A stretch of DNA of 37,755 nt from Prevotella sp. CAG:891 (GTDB lineage: Bacteria > Bacteroidota > Bacteroidia > Bacteroidales > Bacteroidaceae), in contig FR901776.1 of the NCBI GenBank assembly GCA_000437675.1, forward strand, positions 1 to 37,755. The letters are read 5' to 3'. Below the pieces are notes generated by a model that was not told the DNA's origin, made no database searches, and worked only from the letters and a program-made list of their open reading frames with translations. Every line of letters begins with the position of its first letter. Positions within the stretch are counted from its first letter, which is position 1. A program made the translations under genes and the position numbers. This document shows, one piece after another, positions 1-7,530 of this stretch.

Positions 1-138
1 GATATAAAAGAATGGGGTAGATGGGATGGATACGTTTTTCATGCCTTCATAACAACTAACTTCATTGGAGCAAATTTTGAATACGTGCGAAAGCATGCGC
101 CAAATCACACCAAAGAGGCTCCTTGCCGAAATGCATGA
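1..138 (+). CDS. Possible 3' end of a gene cut by the window start
   Basis: Frame 1 is open from the first base for 45 codons and closes at a TGA at 136-138. The translation begins DIKEWGRWDGYVFHAF and is protein-like in composition, but I recognise no family. It would converge on the ompA gene whose terminator lies at 311-349. With only 45 codons and no start in view, chance openness is a real alternative. A 12-bp inverted repeat (33-44 and 133-144) overlaps it. Confidence 0.25.
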   Translation, partial: DIKEWGRWDGYVFHAFITTNFIGANFEYVRKHAPNHTKEAPCRNA

Positions 139-408
139 AAAACGGATTCGGAATTTCCCATTAGAATCGTATTGCACAGCCAAGTCGTTTTGTTTTCGGT
201 TATTACGTTATTGATCTTAGAATGATTGATGATGTAGGTGTATCCCTCCCCGGGAAATATCTATTGATACATAGTTATTCTGTCTATTTATTGCATTTAT
301 AAAGGTATAATAAAACAGGCTGCATCCTTTTGTGATAAAGATGCAGCCTATAATTTATCAGGTTTGAAAATGGCGAATAAACGCCAAAGTTATACCATTA
401 TTTGTGTA
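139..408. other. Non-coding stretch before the first ompA gene
   Basis: No convincing ORF is seen. Apart from the terminator at 311-349, the only structure noted is a 17-base word at 191-207 that recurs exactly at 9154-9170, just upstream of the OstA-like gene. Confidence 0.5.
311..349 (-). terminator. Rho-independent terminator of the first ompA gene
   Basis: A perfect 10-bp stem (317-326 with 340-349, AGGCTGCATC arm) encloses a 13-nt loop. Read on the minus strand it is followed by a T-rich tail (TGTTTTATT). It lies about 60 bases past the stop codon of the ompA gene at 409. Confidence 0.8.
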
Positions 409-1587
409 TTACTGAATTTTCACCATTACGCGGCGGTTGTATGAGAACGGAGCGATGTTGTCAACGCCACCTTCAGCCTTAACGATGATGTTGTCACGGC
501 TAACGCCCATCTTAACGAGTTCGTTTACAACAGCTTCAGCACGCTTTTCAGAGAGTTTCTTGTTGTATTCTGCAGTACCCGTTTTGCTGTCAGCATAACC
601 CGTTACAACAATCTTGGCATTGTTGCTCTTAGCATATTCAGCCATTTCCTTCACGTTAACCAAATCCTTGCGGCTGGCAATTTTGTCAGAGTTGATGTTG
701 AAGAATACGCTTGATGAAATGCCAACATATTCCTTTTCTGTTTCAGTAGTAGCAGCGGGCTTCTTGTTCTTTTCAGCCTCCAGCATTTCACGCAGACGAG
801 CGTTTTCATCCTGCTGATCTTTGAGCGACTGGTTCAAGGCATCCATCTGTTCGTTGTTCATAGCGATGAGCGCATCAACATCAGGCGTCTTTTCCCAGTT
901 GCATTTGCCAATGTTATAGGTTACACCCACTTCAAGGCTAAGTTTATTATCCCAATGGCGTCTATTAGATTTTCTGTTAGTAGCCCAGGGATCTTTGAGA
1001 GCATTTGAACCGCTGTTCAAGTCAAATCGTCCTTCGTAAGCAGCTAGATTCAAATCAGCAAAGATTTGTACGCGCTTGTTTACTCTGAAGTTGTTCAACA
1101 AACCAAAATGGTAAGAAATCTCATCGGTTTTGGTAGTTGTGTTACGAGCCCAACCGATACCTACATAAGGAATGAAATTCCAGACGCGTTTTTCATTGTA
1201 GCCACAAATCATGTTCGATAAGTTGAACATCACGTCTTCATGTAGGTTAATCATGTTGTAAATAGGATGAATGTTATCCGTTTCAACATGTTTACCCCAT
1301 ACACCATCAAATTTGGTACGTAAACCAATTCCCGGTGTAAACCATTTACCAATGGCAACGGTAAATCCAAGCGTTCCACGCTTGTCGCTGAACGGATTTC
1401 CTTTCACACGGTCATCTTCTTGTGACGTGTAGAAGGCATTTCCGGCAAAGCCGGCACTGATAAACCAGTTTGACCAAAATGAATTGGTTGCAACACTGTG
1501 TTTCTTTTGAGGTACTTCAGTTTCCTGAGCAGAAACCGATGCGGACGTAAGTCCTAAGAAGGCAAGTGCGATAAATAACTTTTTCAT
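409..1587 (-). CDS. OmpA family outer-membrane protein (paralogue 1)
   Basis: This is an OmpA-like protein predicted to anchor the outer membrane to peptidoglycan. Residues 1-20 are a signal peptide (MKKLFIALAFLGLTSASVSA then Q). About residues 30-230 form the predicted beta-barrel. Residues 245-275 are a coiled-coil-like linker rich in Q, E, L and K. The last ~105 residues are the OmpA C-terminal peptidoglycan-binding domain, with the GYADSKTGTAEYN and LSEKRAEAVV motifs. The length (392 aa) matches the Porphyromonas gingivalis Pgm6/Pgm7 (Omp40/41) family, which also occurs as a tandem pair and forms mixed oligomers. The neighbour at 2102 is a close paralogue, nearly identical in the linker and C-terminal domain and more diverged in the barrel. 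The family call is strong; the exact orthologue is inference. Confidence 0.93.
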   Translation of the reverse strand: MKKLFIALAFLGLTSASVSAQETEVPQKKHSVATNSFWSNWFISAGFAGNAFYTSQEDDRVKGNPFSDKRGTLGFTVAIGKWFTPGIGLRTKFDGVWGKHVETDNIHPIYNMINLHEDVMFNLSNMICGYNEKRVWNFIPYVGIGWARNTTTKTDEISYHFGLLNNFRVNKRVQIFADLNLAAYEGRFDLNSGSNALKDPWATNRKSNRRHWDNKLSLEVGVTYNIGKCNWEKTPDVDALIAMNNEQMDALNQSLKDQQDENARLREMLEAEKNKKPAATTETEKEYVGISSSVFFNINSDKIASRKDLVNVKEMAEYAKSNNAKIVVTGYADSKTGTAEYNKKLSEKRAEAVVNELVKMGVSRDNIIVKAEGGVDNIAPFSYNRRVMVKIQ

Positions 1588-1717
1588 AAATGATTTAAAC
1601 TATTAATGGATGATTACATTCAGGATAGGCTATTTAAAAGACAATATTGCTAAAATGAGCTGCGAAGGCTTCTGCCTACATAGTATAACAATACATCTTT
1701 TACGTGTAATAATAACG

Positions 1718-1750
1718 CAAAGGTAATGAAAAAAAGGATATGCCTACAAT
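1718..1750 (-). promoter_or_regulatory. Bacteroidetes-type promoter of ompA paralogue 1
   Basis: Read on the minus strand, a perfect -7 element TACCTTTG (1718-1725) is preceded by 21 bases and a -33-like ATTG (1747-1750). It implies an untranslated leader of about 125-130 nt. The second ompA gene has the same arrangement. Confidence 0.7.
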
Positions 1751-1874
1751 ATTTTCGACAAAAAAATCTGTTTTGCGTGCTAAACAGAACATTCTGTAAA
1801 GTTTTGGGGAGGAAGTATAATCAAAATTATACTTTGTTTTTTCTTCTCAACTATGTACGCTTGCTAAATGGCCA

Positions 1875-1923
1875 TAAAAAAAGCAGACTGCACCATTATT
1901 ACTCATGTAGGCAGTCTGCTTTT
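1875..1923 (-). terminator. Terminator of ompA paralogue 2
   Basis: A 12-bp stem (about 1880-1891 with 1911-1922, core GCAGACTGC) has a 19-nt loop and, on the minus strand, continues into a run of seven Ts. It ends the transcript of the gene at 2102. Confidence 0.75.
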
Positions 1924-2101
1924 GAAAAATGTGAGATAAATGTGTGAAATAATTGTTTCAACTATACCCCAATTTGCAAGTGGTATAGGATTTTAGGTTC
2001 TAAATGCTATGCTGAGGTGCAGCCTGATTTTGTGGTAAATTAGCAGGCGTAGCCTTTGTCAGCCAATTATAATGTACTAAATAATTAGTGAACTTGCCTT
2101 G

Positions 2102-3259
2102 TTACTGTATTTTGACCATTGCGCGTCGGTTGTATGAGAACGGAGCGATGTTGTCGACACCTCCTTCAGCCTTTACAATGATGTTTTCGCGTGCAACGTC
2201 CATTTTAACGAGTTCGTTAGCAACAGTTTCAGCACGCTTCTTCGATAGCTGCTTGTTGTATGCTGCCGAGCCCGTTTTGCTGTCAGCATAACCCGTTACA
2301 ATAATCTTGGCATTGTTATTCTTGGCATATTCTGCCATTTCTTTTACATTTACCAAATCCTTGCGGCTGGCAATTTTGTCAGAGTTAATATTAAAGAATA
2401 CACTGGCTGATGTACCTACAAATTCCTTCGAAGTTTTCGTCGCAGTTATCTGCTTGTTCTTTTCAGCTTCCAACATTTCGCGCAAGCGGGCATTTTCGTC
2501 CTGCTGTTCCTTGAGCGACTGGTTCAAGGCATCCATCTGTTCGTTGTTCATAGCGATGAGCGCATCAACATCGGGTGTCTTTTCCCACTTATATTTACCG
2601 ATATTATAGGTAACACCCAAGTCGAGCGAAATGCGTTTGTCCCAGTTGCGCGATTCGAAAGTACCCTTTTCTGACCAATGATCGGGGCGCATACCGTCAA
2701 GTTCGCCATCGTAAGCAGTGATGTTTAAATCGGCAAAGAGTTGCACTCGTTTGCTCACGCGGAAATTGTTGAGCAAACCAAAGTGGTACGAAACTTCGTC
2801 TTCCTTGGTATTCGTGTTTCGAATCCAACCCACACCCACGTAAGGAATAAAGTTCCAAACGCGCGTTTCGTTGTATCCGCACAGCATGTTCGACAAGTTA
2901 AAGAGCACATCCTCGTGTAAGTTTACCGTATTGTATAACGGATGGTTGGTATTTGTGTTCACCTGTTTCGACCAAACGCCATCGAACTTAGTTCTTAAAC
3001 CAATGCCCGGCGTAAACCATTTTCCAATGGCAGCCGTAAAGCCCAATGTTCCGCGCTTGTTGCTAAAGGGATTGTTGTCTACATAACTTTCCTGTGATGT
3101 AAAGAAAGTATTGCCCGTAAAACCGGCACTTACGAACCAATTTGCCCAAAATGAATTTGTGGCAACGCTGTATTTTTTAGTAGGAACTTCTGTATCCTGA
3201 GCATAAGTAGATGCAGAGGTAAGTCCTAAAAAAGCCAATGCAATAAAAAATTTCTTCAT
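2102..3259 (-). CDS. OmpA family outer-membrane protein (paralogue 2)
   Basis: This OmpA-like outer-membrane protein of 385 aa has the same domain order as its downstream neighbour at 409. It has a signal peptide (residues 1-20, ending TYA before Q), a predicted beta-barrel to about residue 225, a Q/E/L-rich linker, and an OmpA peptidoglycan-binding domain over the last ~105 residues (GYADSKTGSAAYN, LSKKRAETVA). The stretch from the linker through the C-terminal domain is almost identical to the paralogue, pointing to duplication with conservation or gene conversion; the barrel loops differ more. By analogy with P. gingivalis Pgm6/Pgm7, the two probably form a heteromeric OmpA. The gene has its own promoter and terminator, so the pair is not strictly one operon. 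Confidence 0.93.
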   Translation of the reverse strand: MKKFFIALAFLGLTSASTYAQDTEVPTKKYSVATNSFWANWFVSAGFTGNTFFTSQESYVDNNPFSNKRGTLGFTAAIGKWFTPGIGLRTKFDGVWSKQVNTNTNHPLYNTVNLHEDVLFNLSNMLCGYNETRVWNFIPYVGVGWIRNTNTKEDEVSYHFGLLNNFRVSKRVQLFADLNITAYDGELDGMRPDHWSEKGTFESRNWDKRISLDLGVTYNIGKYKWEKTPDVDALIAMNNEQMDALNQSLKEQQDENARLREMLEAEKNKQITATKTSKEFVGTSASVFFNINSDKIASRKDLVNVKEMAEYAKNNNAKIIVTGYADSKTGSAAYNKQLSKKRAETVANELVKMDVARENIIVKAEGGVDNIAPFSYNRRAMVKIQ

Positions 3260-3388
3260 ATATCAATGTGTTAAACCGCCAGCAAGCAGCGGTTAATTCC
3301 TAAAATTAAAGAAGCTGAAGATTGGGGCAAACAATCGGAAACAAGCCTTAATTCACCCATATTTTCAAATATTCTTATTCTATGTTTA

Positions 3389-3421
3389 CAAAGATACATA
3401 AATATTGCGTTTGCTTACAAG
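3389..3421 (-). promoter_or_regulatory. Bacteroidetes-type promoter of ompA paralogue 2
   Basis: On the minus strand a perfect -7 element TATCTTTG (3389-3396) is preceded by 21 bases and CTTG (3418-3421). Spacing and leader length (about 130 nt) match the other ompA promoter, and the -33 regions share the word TTGTA(A/G)GCA. Confidence 0.7.
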
Positions 3422-3568
3422 TATTTCGCATTAAAAATACATTATTTCTATCATTGGGGCGTTTTGATAATAAACCACCGTTCTAATACCTAAATTTCAA
3501 GTATTTGATTGTTAATTTACGATATTTCTTCAATTCCGTGTAGTTTTATAAAGAAAAAGCAGAAAATG

Positions 3569-3601
3569 TTTGTAGTATATGAAAAACATTTTGCATATTT
3601 G
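3569..3601 (+). promoter_or_regulatory. Likely promoter of the secreted protein gene
   Basis: TTTG (3569-3572), 21 bases, then CATATTTG (3594-3601, seven of eight positions of TAnnTTTG). It lies about 83 bases upstream of the start at 3685. Confidence 0.4.
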
Positions 3602-3684
3602 CTGCATAATGTAAGAACACATTAACGCAGTGCGGCCCTTTTTGATAGACGACTGTTATTGTTTTACTTAATTATCTTTATATT

Positions 3685-5277
3685 ATGAAGAAACTTTTAC
3701 GCCTTGTTCTTGCTTTTGCAGTTTTATGGCCGGTTTGGGCCTTTTCGCAGTCAACAGTTGTTGCATCCTGGCATACCCTTTCTTTTCCCAGCCCTTCAAC
3801 GGCAGCCAGTTCGGTTCGCTCATTGAGTCACAAATTGGCAGTCAGCGGTACCGGAGCCATCATTGGAGCCGATCCCATTTATAATCCAGAGGGTACCGAC
3901 GAAATGTGGATTATGAATGCCACCGAGTACGATGGGCTTACGGGCGAAAGTCCGCAAAAAGGTGAAAAAATGCACATTCGTCGTTCTGCCGACGGAAAAA
4001 CCATTTGGTTCCGCGACTTGATTCCCCTTTCCAATTACGATGCACTCACCGATCGCTATGCCTGGATTAAAGGTTCCGTCGAAGGCAATGACATCACGGT
4101 GAAAGCCGGACAGGTGATGTTGCAAACCGACTTTAAAGTGCTTTATCTCGAAACCGTTGAGATGGATGAAATGGGTAATTTCAAGGCTTTCCATCCCGAA
4201 ATGCACTTTACCATTCAGGGTGACAATATTGTTCAGACCGATAATAAAATCTATGCCGCTGTTTACGAAGACGCACCCGACATTGCCAATGCCGGCTTCT
4301 TTGTATTTGCCAATCAAATCACCATGCAGCCCATCAGCGACTTGGTTGAGGTGATTCCGCCCGCCGGTGCACAGCTTGAATCATGGGTAATGCGCCACGA
4401 GCAGGGTAGCAGTCCGGTGCAAGTGGCACGCAGTGGCGATGACGTGTATGTCAAAGGATTGAGTACCTTGGCACCCAATGACTATGTGAAAGGTACGTTC
4501 AAGGATAGCGTAATCAGCATCAAGCCGTTCCAGATTTTGCTTTCGAACAATCGTTATTTTCTCCGTCTAGCCATGGCCAAGGAAGGTGAACCCGATGAGT
4601 GGGGCATGACTACCATGGAAGTTATTCCGAGCGACATACAGTTTAAAGTCGAAGCCGACCAAAAGACCTATACATTGGTTAGCGATTGGATTTTGACCTT
4701 GAACTACGATTTAACCATGCCTATGGATGGCTTCAAGTCGCCCCACATTTTTGCTTATGCAGGCGATGTGCCCGCAGTTCCGGCTGCACCCACGTTGCAG
4801 TTCTTCTCCGAAGCCGACCTCATGCTTCAGTTTAAGGTTCCCTCTGAAGATGCCGAGGGCAATTACATCAATGCCGAACACCTGTCATATCGTTTCTATC
4901 TGGATGGCAAACTCTACACTTTCACGCCGGAATTCTATCAGATGCTCACCGAACCGATGACTGATATCCCTTATGCCTTTACCGACAATATGGATATTTA
5001 CTCTAACGGCGACATCAAGACCGTGTTCCTGCATGTCGGTGAGGCACCGCAAAAAATTGCCGTCGAATCAGTCTATACTGTAGATGGAGTAACGAATACT
5101 TCAATGGGTAACTTAACGGCAGTGGGTCAAGTCAGTACGTCGGCCCTCCCGGTTGAGGTCAGCTATGTCGACCTTTCCGGCCGCGTTGTGAAGACTCCGA
5201 CAGCAGGTTCGTTGGTTATTCAAACTTCGCGTTACGCAGATGGTTCAGTCAAGGTAACCAAGAAATTAGTGAAATAA
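3685..5277 (+). CDS. Secreted protein of unknown function with T9SS-like C-terminal tail
   Basis: The 530-aa product has a clear signal peptide (MKKLLRLVLAFAVLWPVWAFS then Q). The body is rich in aromatic and acidic residues in a beta-sandwich-like pattern, and I recognise no enzyme motif. Two segments near residues 95-180 and 270-350 resemble each other loosely (for example DYVKGTF and AWIKGSV contexts followed by V..GQ or I..FQ), suggesting repeated modules. The last ~40 residues (VSYVDLSGRVV through a final VTKKLVK) resemble the type IX secretion sorting domain in Prevotella form, YxDLSGR...DGSVKxxK. This predicts export across the outer membrane and surface attachment or release. It is monocistronic and converges on mutL. 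Function is unknown; the secretion route is inferred. Confidence 0.85.
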   Translation: MKKLLRLVLAFAVLWPVWAFSQSTVVASWHTLSFPSPSTAASSVRSLSHKLAVSGTGAIIGADPIYNPEGTDEMWIMNATEYDGLTGESPQKGEKMHIRRSADGKTIWFRDLIPLSNYDALTDRYAWIKGSVEGNDITVKAGQVMLQTDFKVLYLETVEMDEMGNFKAFHPEMHFTIQGDNIVQTDNKIYAAVYEDAPDIANAGFFVFANQITMQPISDLVEVIPPAGAQLESWVMRHEQGSSPVQVARSGDDVYVKGLSTLAPNDYVKGTFKDSVISIKPFQILLSNNRYFLRLAMAKEGEPDEWGMTTMEVIPSDIQFKVEADQKTYTLVSDWILTLNYDLTMPMDGFKSPHIFAYAGDVPAVPAAPTLQFFSEADLMLQFKVPSEDAEGNYINAEHLSYRFYLDGKLYTFTPEFYQMLTEPMTDIPYAFTDNMDIYSNGDIKTVFLHVGEAPQKIAVESVYTVDGVTNTSMGNLTAVGQVSTSALPVEVSYVDLSGRVVKTPTAGSLVIQTSRYADGSVKVTKKLVK

Positions 5278-5320
5278 AGCATTGAGCCTACTTCTTTGAG
5301 CATCCGTTTACAGGATGCGT

Positions 5321-5376
5321 TAAAAAAAATCCTCAGATGCAGCGATTGGTTATAGGAATCGTTGCAATCTGAGGAT
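5321..5376 (-). terminator. Strong terminator after mutL
   Basis: Imperfect arms at 5329-5347 and 5357-5376 (ATCCTCAGAT outer stem, AATCGTT inner stem) form a long hairpin. On the minus strand a run of eight Ts follows. It lies about 45 bases past the mutL stop and may also insulate the convergent gene ending at 5277. Confidence 0.85.
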
Positions 5377-5420
5377 ATCTTGTATCTGTATGTTCCGGAG
5401 CATTTTAATCCGGCAGTGAA

Positions 5421-7385
5421 TCAGAACATATTTTCAGGATTCAGCATGATGATGGTGGGTAATCCGTTAGGCGTGAGTTGGGGAGTTTGACAGGTGAAAA
5501 GCTGTTCTGTCAGTTCCTTCATGTCTTCGTTGCAGAGAGCTTGTCCCACCGGCATGGCAATTTTTTGCGCCAGCGAAGCTGCGATGAGGTGAGCCACCGT
5601 GTCGGCCGCTTGCGCTTCGCCAGTTACCGCATCGGCCAGGATAGAGCCTACCAGTTCTGCCGGTTTCATTCCCTCGGCACCCAGCGGCATAGCCAAAATT
5701 GAAAAGCTGCCTTGTCCTAAAGGCGAAATATCGAAGCCTACGTGTTGGAGCTGAGGCATAATTTCTTCCAGCACAATCGCTTCGGAAAGGGGTACCGTCA
5801 GCATTTCCGGAAACAGAAGTCGCTGCGAGGGTGCCTGTTGCGTTTTGAGTTGACGCATCAGTCGTTCGTAAATGATGCGGGTGTGCGCGCGGTGCTGGTC
5901 AATCAGTGCCAGCCCGGCATTGAGCGGCGTCACAATATACCGTCCGTGGTATTGTAAAAACTCGTTGGTCAGCGTACTCGTAACCGAAGCCTGTTCGGCA
6001 GACGGCAACACATCGAATAGCGGTGTGTCTGATTCCTGTTCTTTGTTGTCGGCCTGCGTCGAAAGCAGGGTGTCATCGTCCGGAAAAAGGTGGTTGCTGC
6101 TTTTCTTTGCCTCGTCGTACACCTGTTGCCAGTTAGTTGCATTGTGCGAAACTGCCGGTCTGCCACTGCGTTCAAAAGACGAGTCAAAGGTGCTGTTTCC
6201 CTGATAATTACCCTTTGAAGCATTTTTCCCGACGTGTCGGTCGGCATTTTCAGTAGTAAAAGGATTTTCTGTGGCAAACGGATTAAACGACGTGTTGATG
6301 TGAATTTGCGGTGGAGTAATGTCCGATTCACCCTCAAACCGCATGGGCGGAATATCCGGGCGACCTTCAACATCGAAGTCAAGCGCCGGAATGGCCCCTG
6401 ATTTGCCCAACGCCTCGCGTACTGAAGCCAGCAGAATCTGGAATATCGCCGAGTCGTCCTCGAATTTGATTTCAGTCTTCGTGGGGTGGATGTTCACGTC
6501 GATGCGTGCCGGATCCACTTCAAAATTGATGAAAAACGGCACTTGCTGTCCTTCGGGTATCAGGCGGTCGTATGCTGTTTGAATGGCTTTGGCAAAGTAA
6601 GGATGCCGCATGTATCGACCATTGACAAACATGTACTGATGGGCATTCTTTTTCTTCGAAGCAGTCGGAGTACCCACAAAGCCTTTGATTTTAGCCAAGG
6701 TAGTATCTGTGTGAATGGGTACCAGCTGCGCATCAATTTTTCGGCCAAAGATGCTGACAATGCGCTGACGGAAATTGCCCTGCGGTAAATCCATCAAAAC
6801 GCTTTGTGCCGAATGAATAGTAAATTTTACTTCGGGGTGCGCCAGCGCAATGCGTTCAAATTCAGTCAATATGTTGGTCAGCTCCGTTTGGTTCGACTTT
6901 AAGAACTTGCGTCGGGCAGGAATGTTGAAGAACAAGTTTTTCACCGCAAAGTTAGCACCGATTGGACAGCTGATAGCCTCCTGGCTAACGAGTTTAGAGC
7001 CTTCGATGCAAATGGAAGTACCTAGTTCTTCGCCCTCCTTGCGGGTTCTTAGTTCCACTTGAGCCACTGCTGCAATCGATGCCAGTGCTTCGCCACGGAA
7101 TCCCATGGTTCGCAAGGCAAAAAGGTCAGTTGCCTTTTTAATTTTCGAGGTGGCATGGCGTTCAAACGACAAGCGCGCATCGGTTGCGCTCATTCCGGAA
7201 CCGTTGTCGATAACTTGTACCAACGTCTTTCCAGCATCCTCCACTACCACCTGAATGTGTGATGCGCCCGCATCCAGTGAGTTTTCAACCAATTCTTTGA
7301 TGATGGAGGCCGGACGCTGAATGACCTCGCCGGCAGCAATTTGATTGGCGACAGAGTCGGGAAGAAGTTGAATGATATCTGACAT
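5421..7385 (-). CDS. mutL: DNA mismatch repair protein MutL
   Basis: MutL is the GHKL-ATPase matchmaker of mismatch repair, linking MutS to downstream processing. I start it at the ATG at 7385 (MSDIIQLLPDSVANQIAAGE), the conserved family start, because the 17 residues available upstream are unconserved. The product is 654 aa. N-terminal ATPase motifs are present: ELVENSLDAG, DNGSGM, GFRGEALASI. A low-complexity linker follows (about residues 350-450), then the dimerisation domain. The C-terminal motif reads DQHRAHTRIIYE where endonuclease-type MutL has DQHA..E....E, and the late CPHGRP motif reads TPNGLP, so nicking activity looks absent. The gene follows the OstA-like gene with a 145-base gap on the same strand, probably as one operon. 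Confidence 0.95.
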   Translation of the reverse strand: MSDIIQLLPDSVANQIAAGEVIQRPASIIKELVENSLDAGASHIQVVVEDAGKTLVQVIDNGSGMSATDARLSFERHATSKIKKATDLFALRTMGFRGEALASIAAVAQVELRTRKEGEELGTSICIEGSKLVSQEAISCPIGANFAVKNLFFNIPARRKFLKSNQTELTNILTEFERIALAHPEVKFTIHSAQSVLMDLPQGNFRQRIVSIFGRKIDAQLVPIHTDTTLAKIKGFVGTPTASKKKNAHQYMFVNGRYMRHPYFAKAIQTAYDRLIPEGQQVPFFINFEVDPARIDVNIHPTKTEIKFEDDSAIFQILLASVREALGKSGAIPALDFDVEGRPDIPPMRFEGESDITPPQIHINTSFNPFATENPFTTENADRHVGKNASKGNYQGNSTFDSSFERSGRPAVSHNATNWQQVYDEAKKSSNHLFPDDDTLLSTQADNKEQESDTPLFDVLPSAEQASVTSTLTNEFLQYHGRYIVTPLNAGLALIDQHRAHTRIIYERLMRQLKTQQAPSQRLLFPEMLTVPLSEAIVLEEIMPQLQHVGFDISPLGQGSFSILAMPLGAEGMKPAELVGSILADAVTGEAQAADTVAHLIAASLAQKIAMPVGQALCNEDMKELTEQLFTCQTPQLTPNGLPTIIMLNPENMF

Positions 7386-7530
7386 AGCGTTGGTTTTTGA
7401 AGGTTGAGTGTGATGCCTTTTGCCGGGCCACGGCATGGTTGTTTGTGAACATGCTTACTGCACAGCACGGGAATTTGAAAATCCCCGGCAGACCGAAGTA
7501 TGCTGTTTGTCAGTCAGCCGTTCGTGCTTT

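Larger units (their letters stand above)
1588..2101. other. Intergenic region between the two ompA genes
   Basis: This 514-base stretch holds a leader of about 130 nt and the promoter of the first ompA gene (1718-1750), the terminator of the second (1875-1923), and an untranslated tail of about 180 nt after the second gene's stop. The tail contains a small perfect 7-bp hairpin (1962-1968 with 1982-1988). No credible gene is seen. Confidence 0.7.
3260..3684. other. Divergent intergenic region, ompA / secreted protein
   Basis: This AT-rich stretch separates divergent genes. It holds the ompA paralogue 2 leader and promoter and a likely promoter for the gene at 3685. Eleven bases upstream of the ompA start codon lies a short hairpin (TTAAACCGC and GCGGTTAA arms, about 3270-3295), close enough to influence translation initiation. 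Confidence 0.6.

Noticed and set aside
1726..1947. 73-codon plus-strand frame beginning MKKRIC
   Set aside because: It runs through the ompA promoter region and the ompA paralogue 2 terminator, is dominated by K, F, Y and N as expected of AT-rich spacer, and resembles no family.
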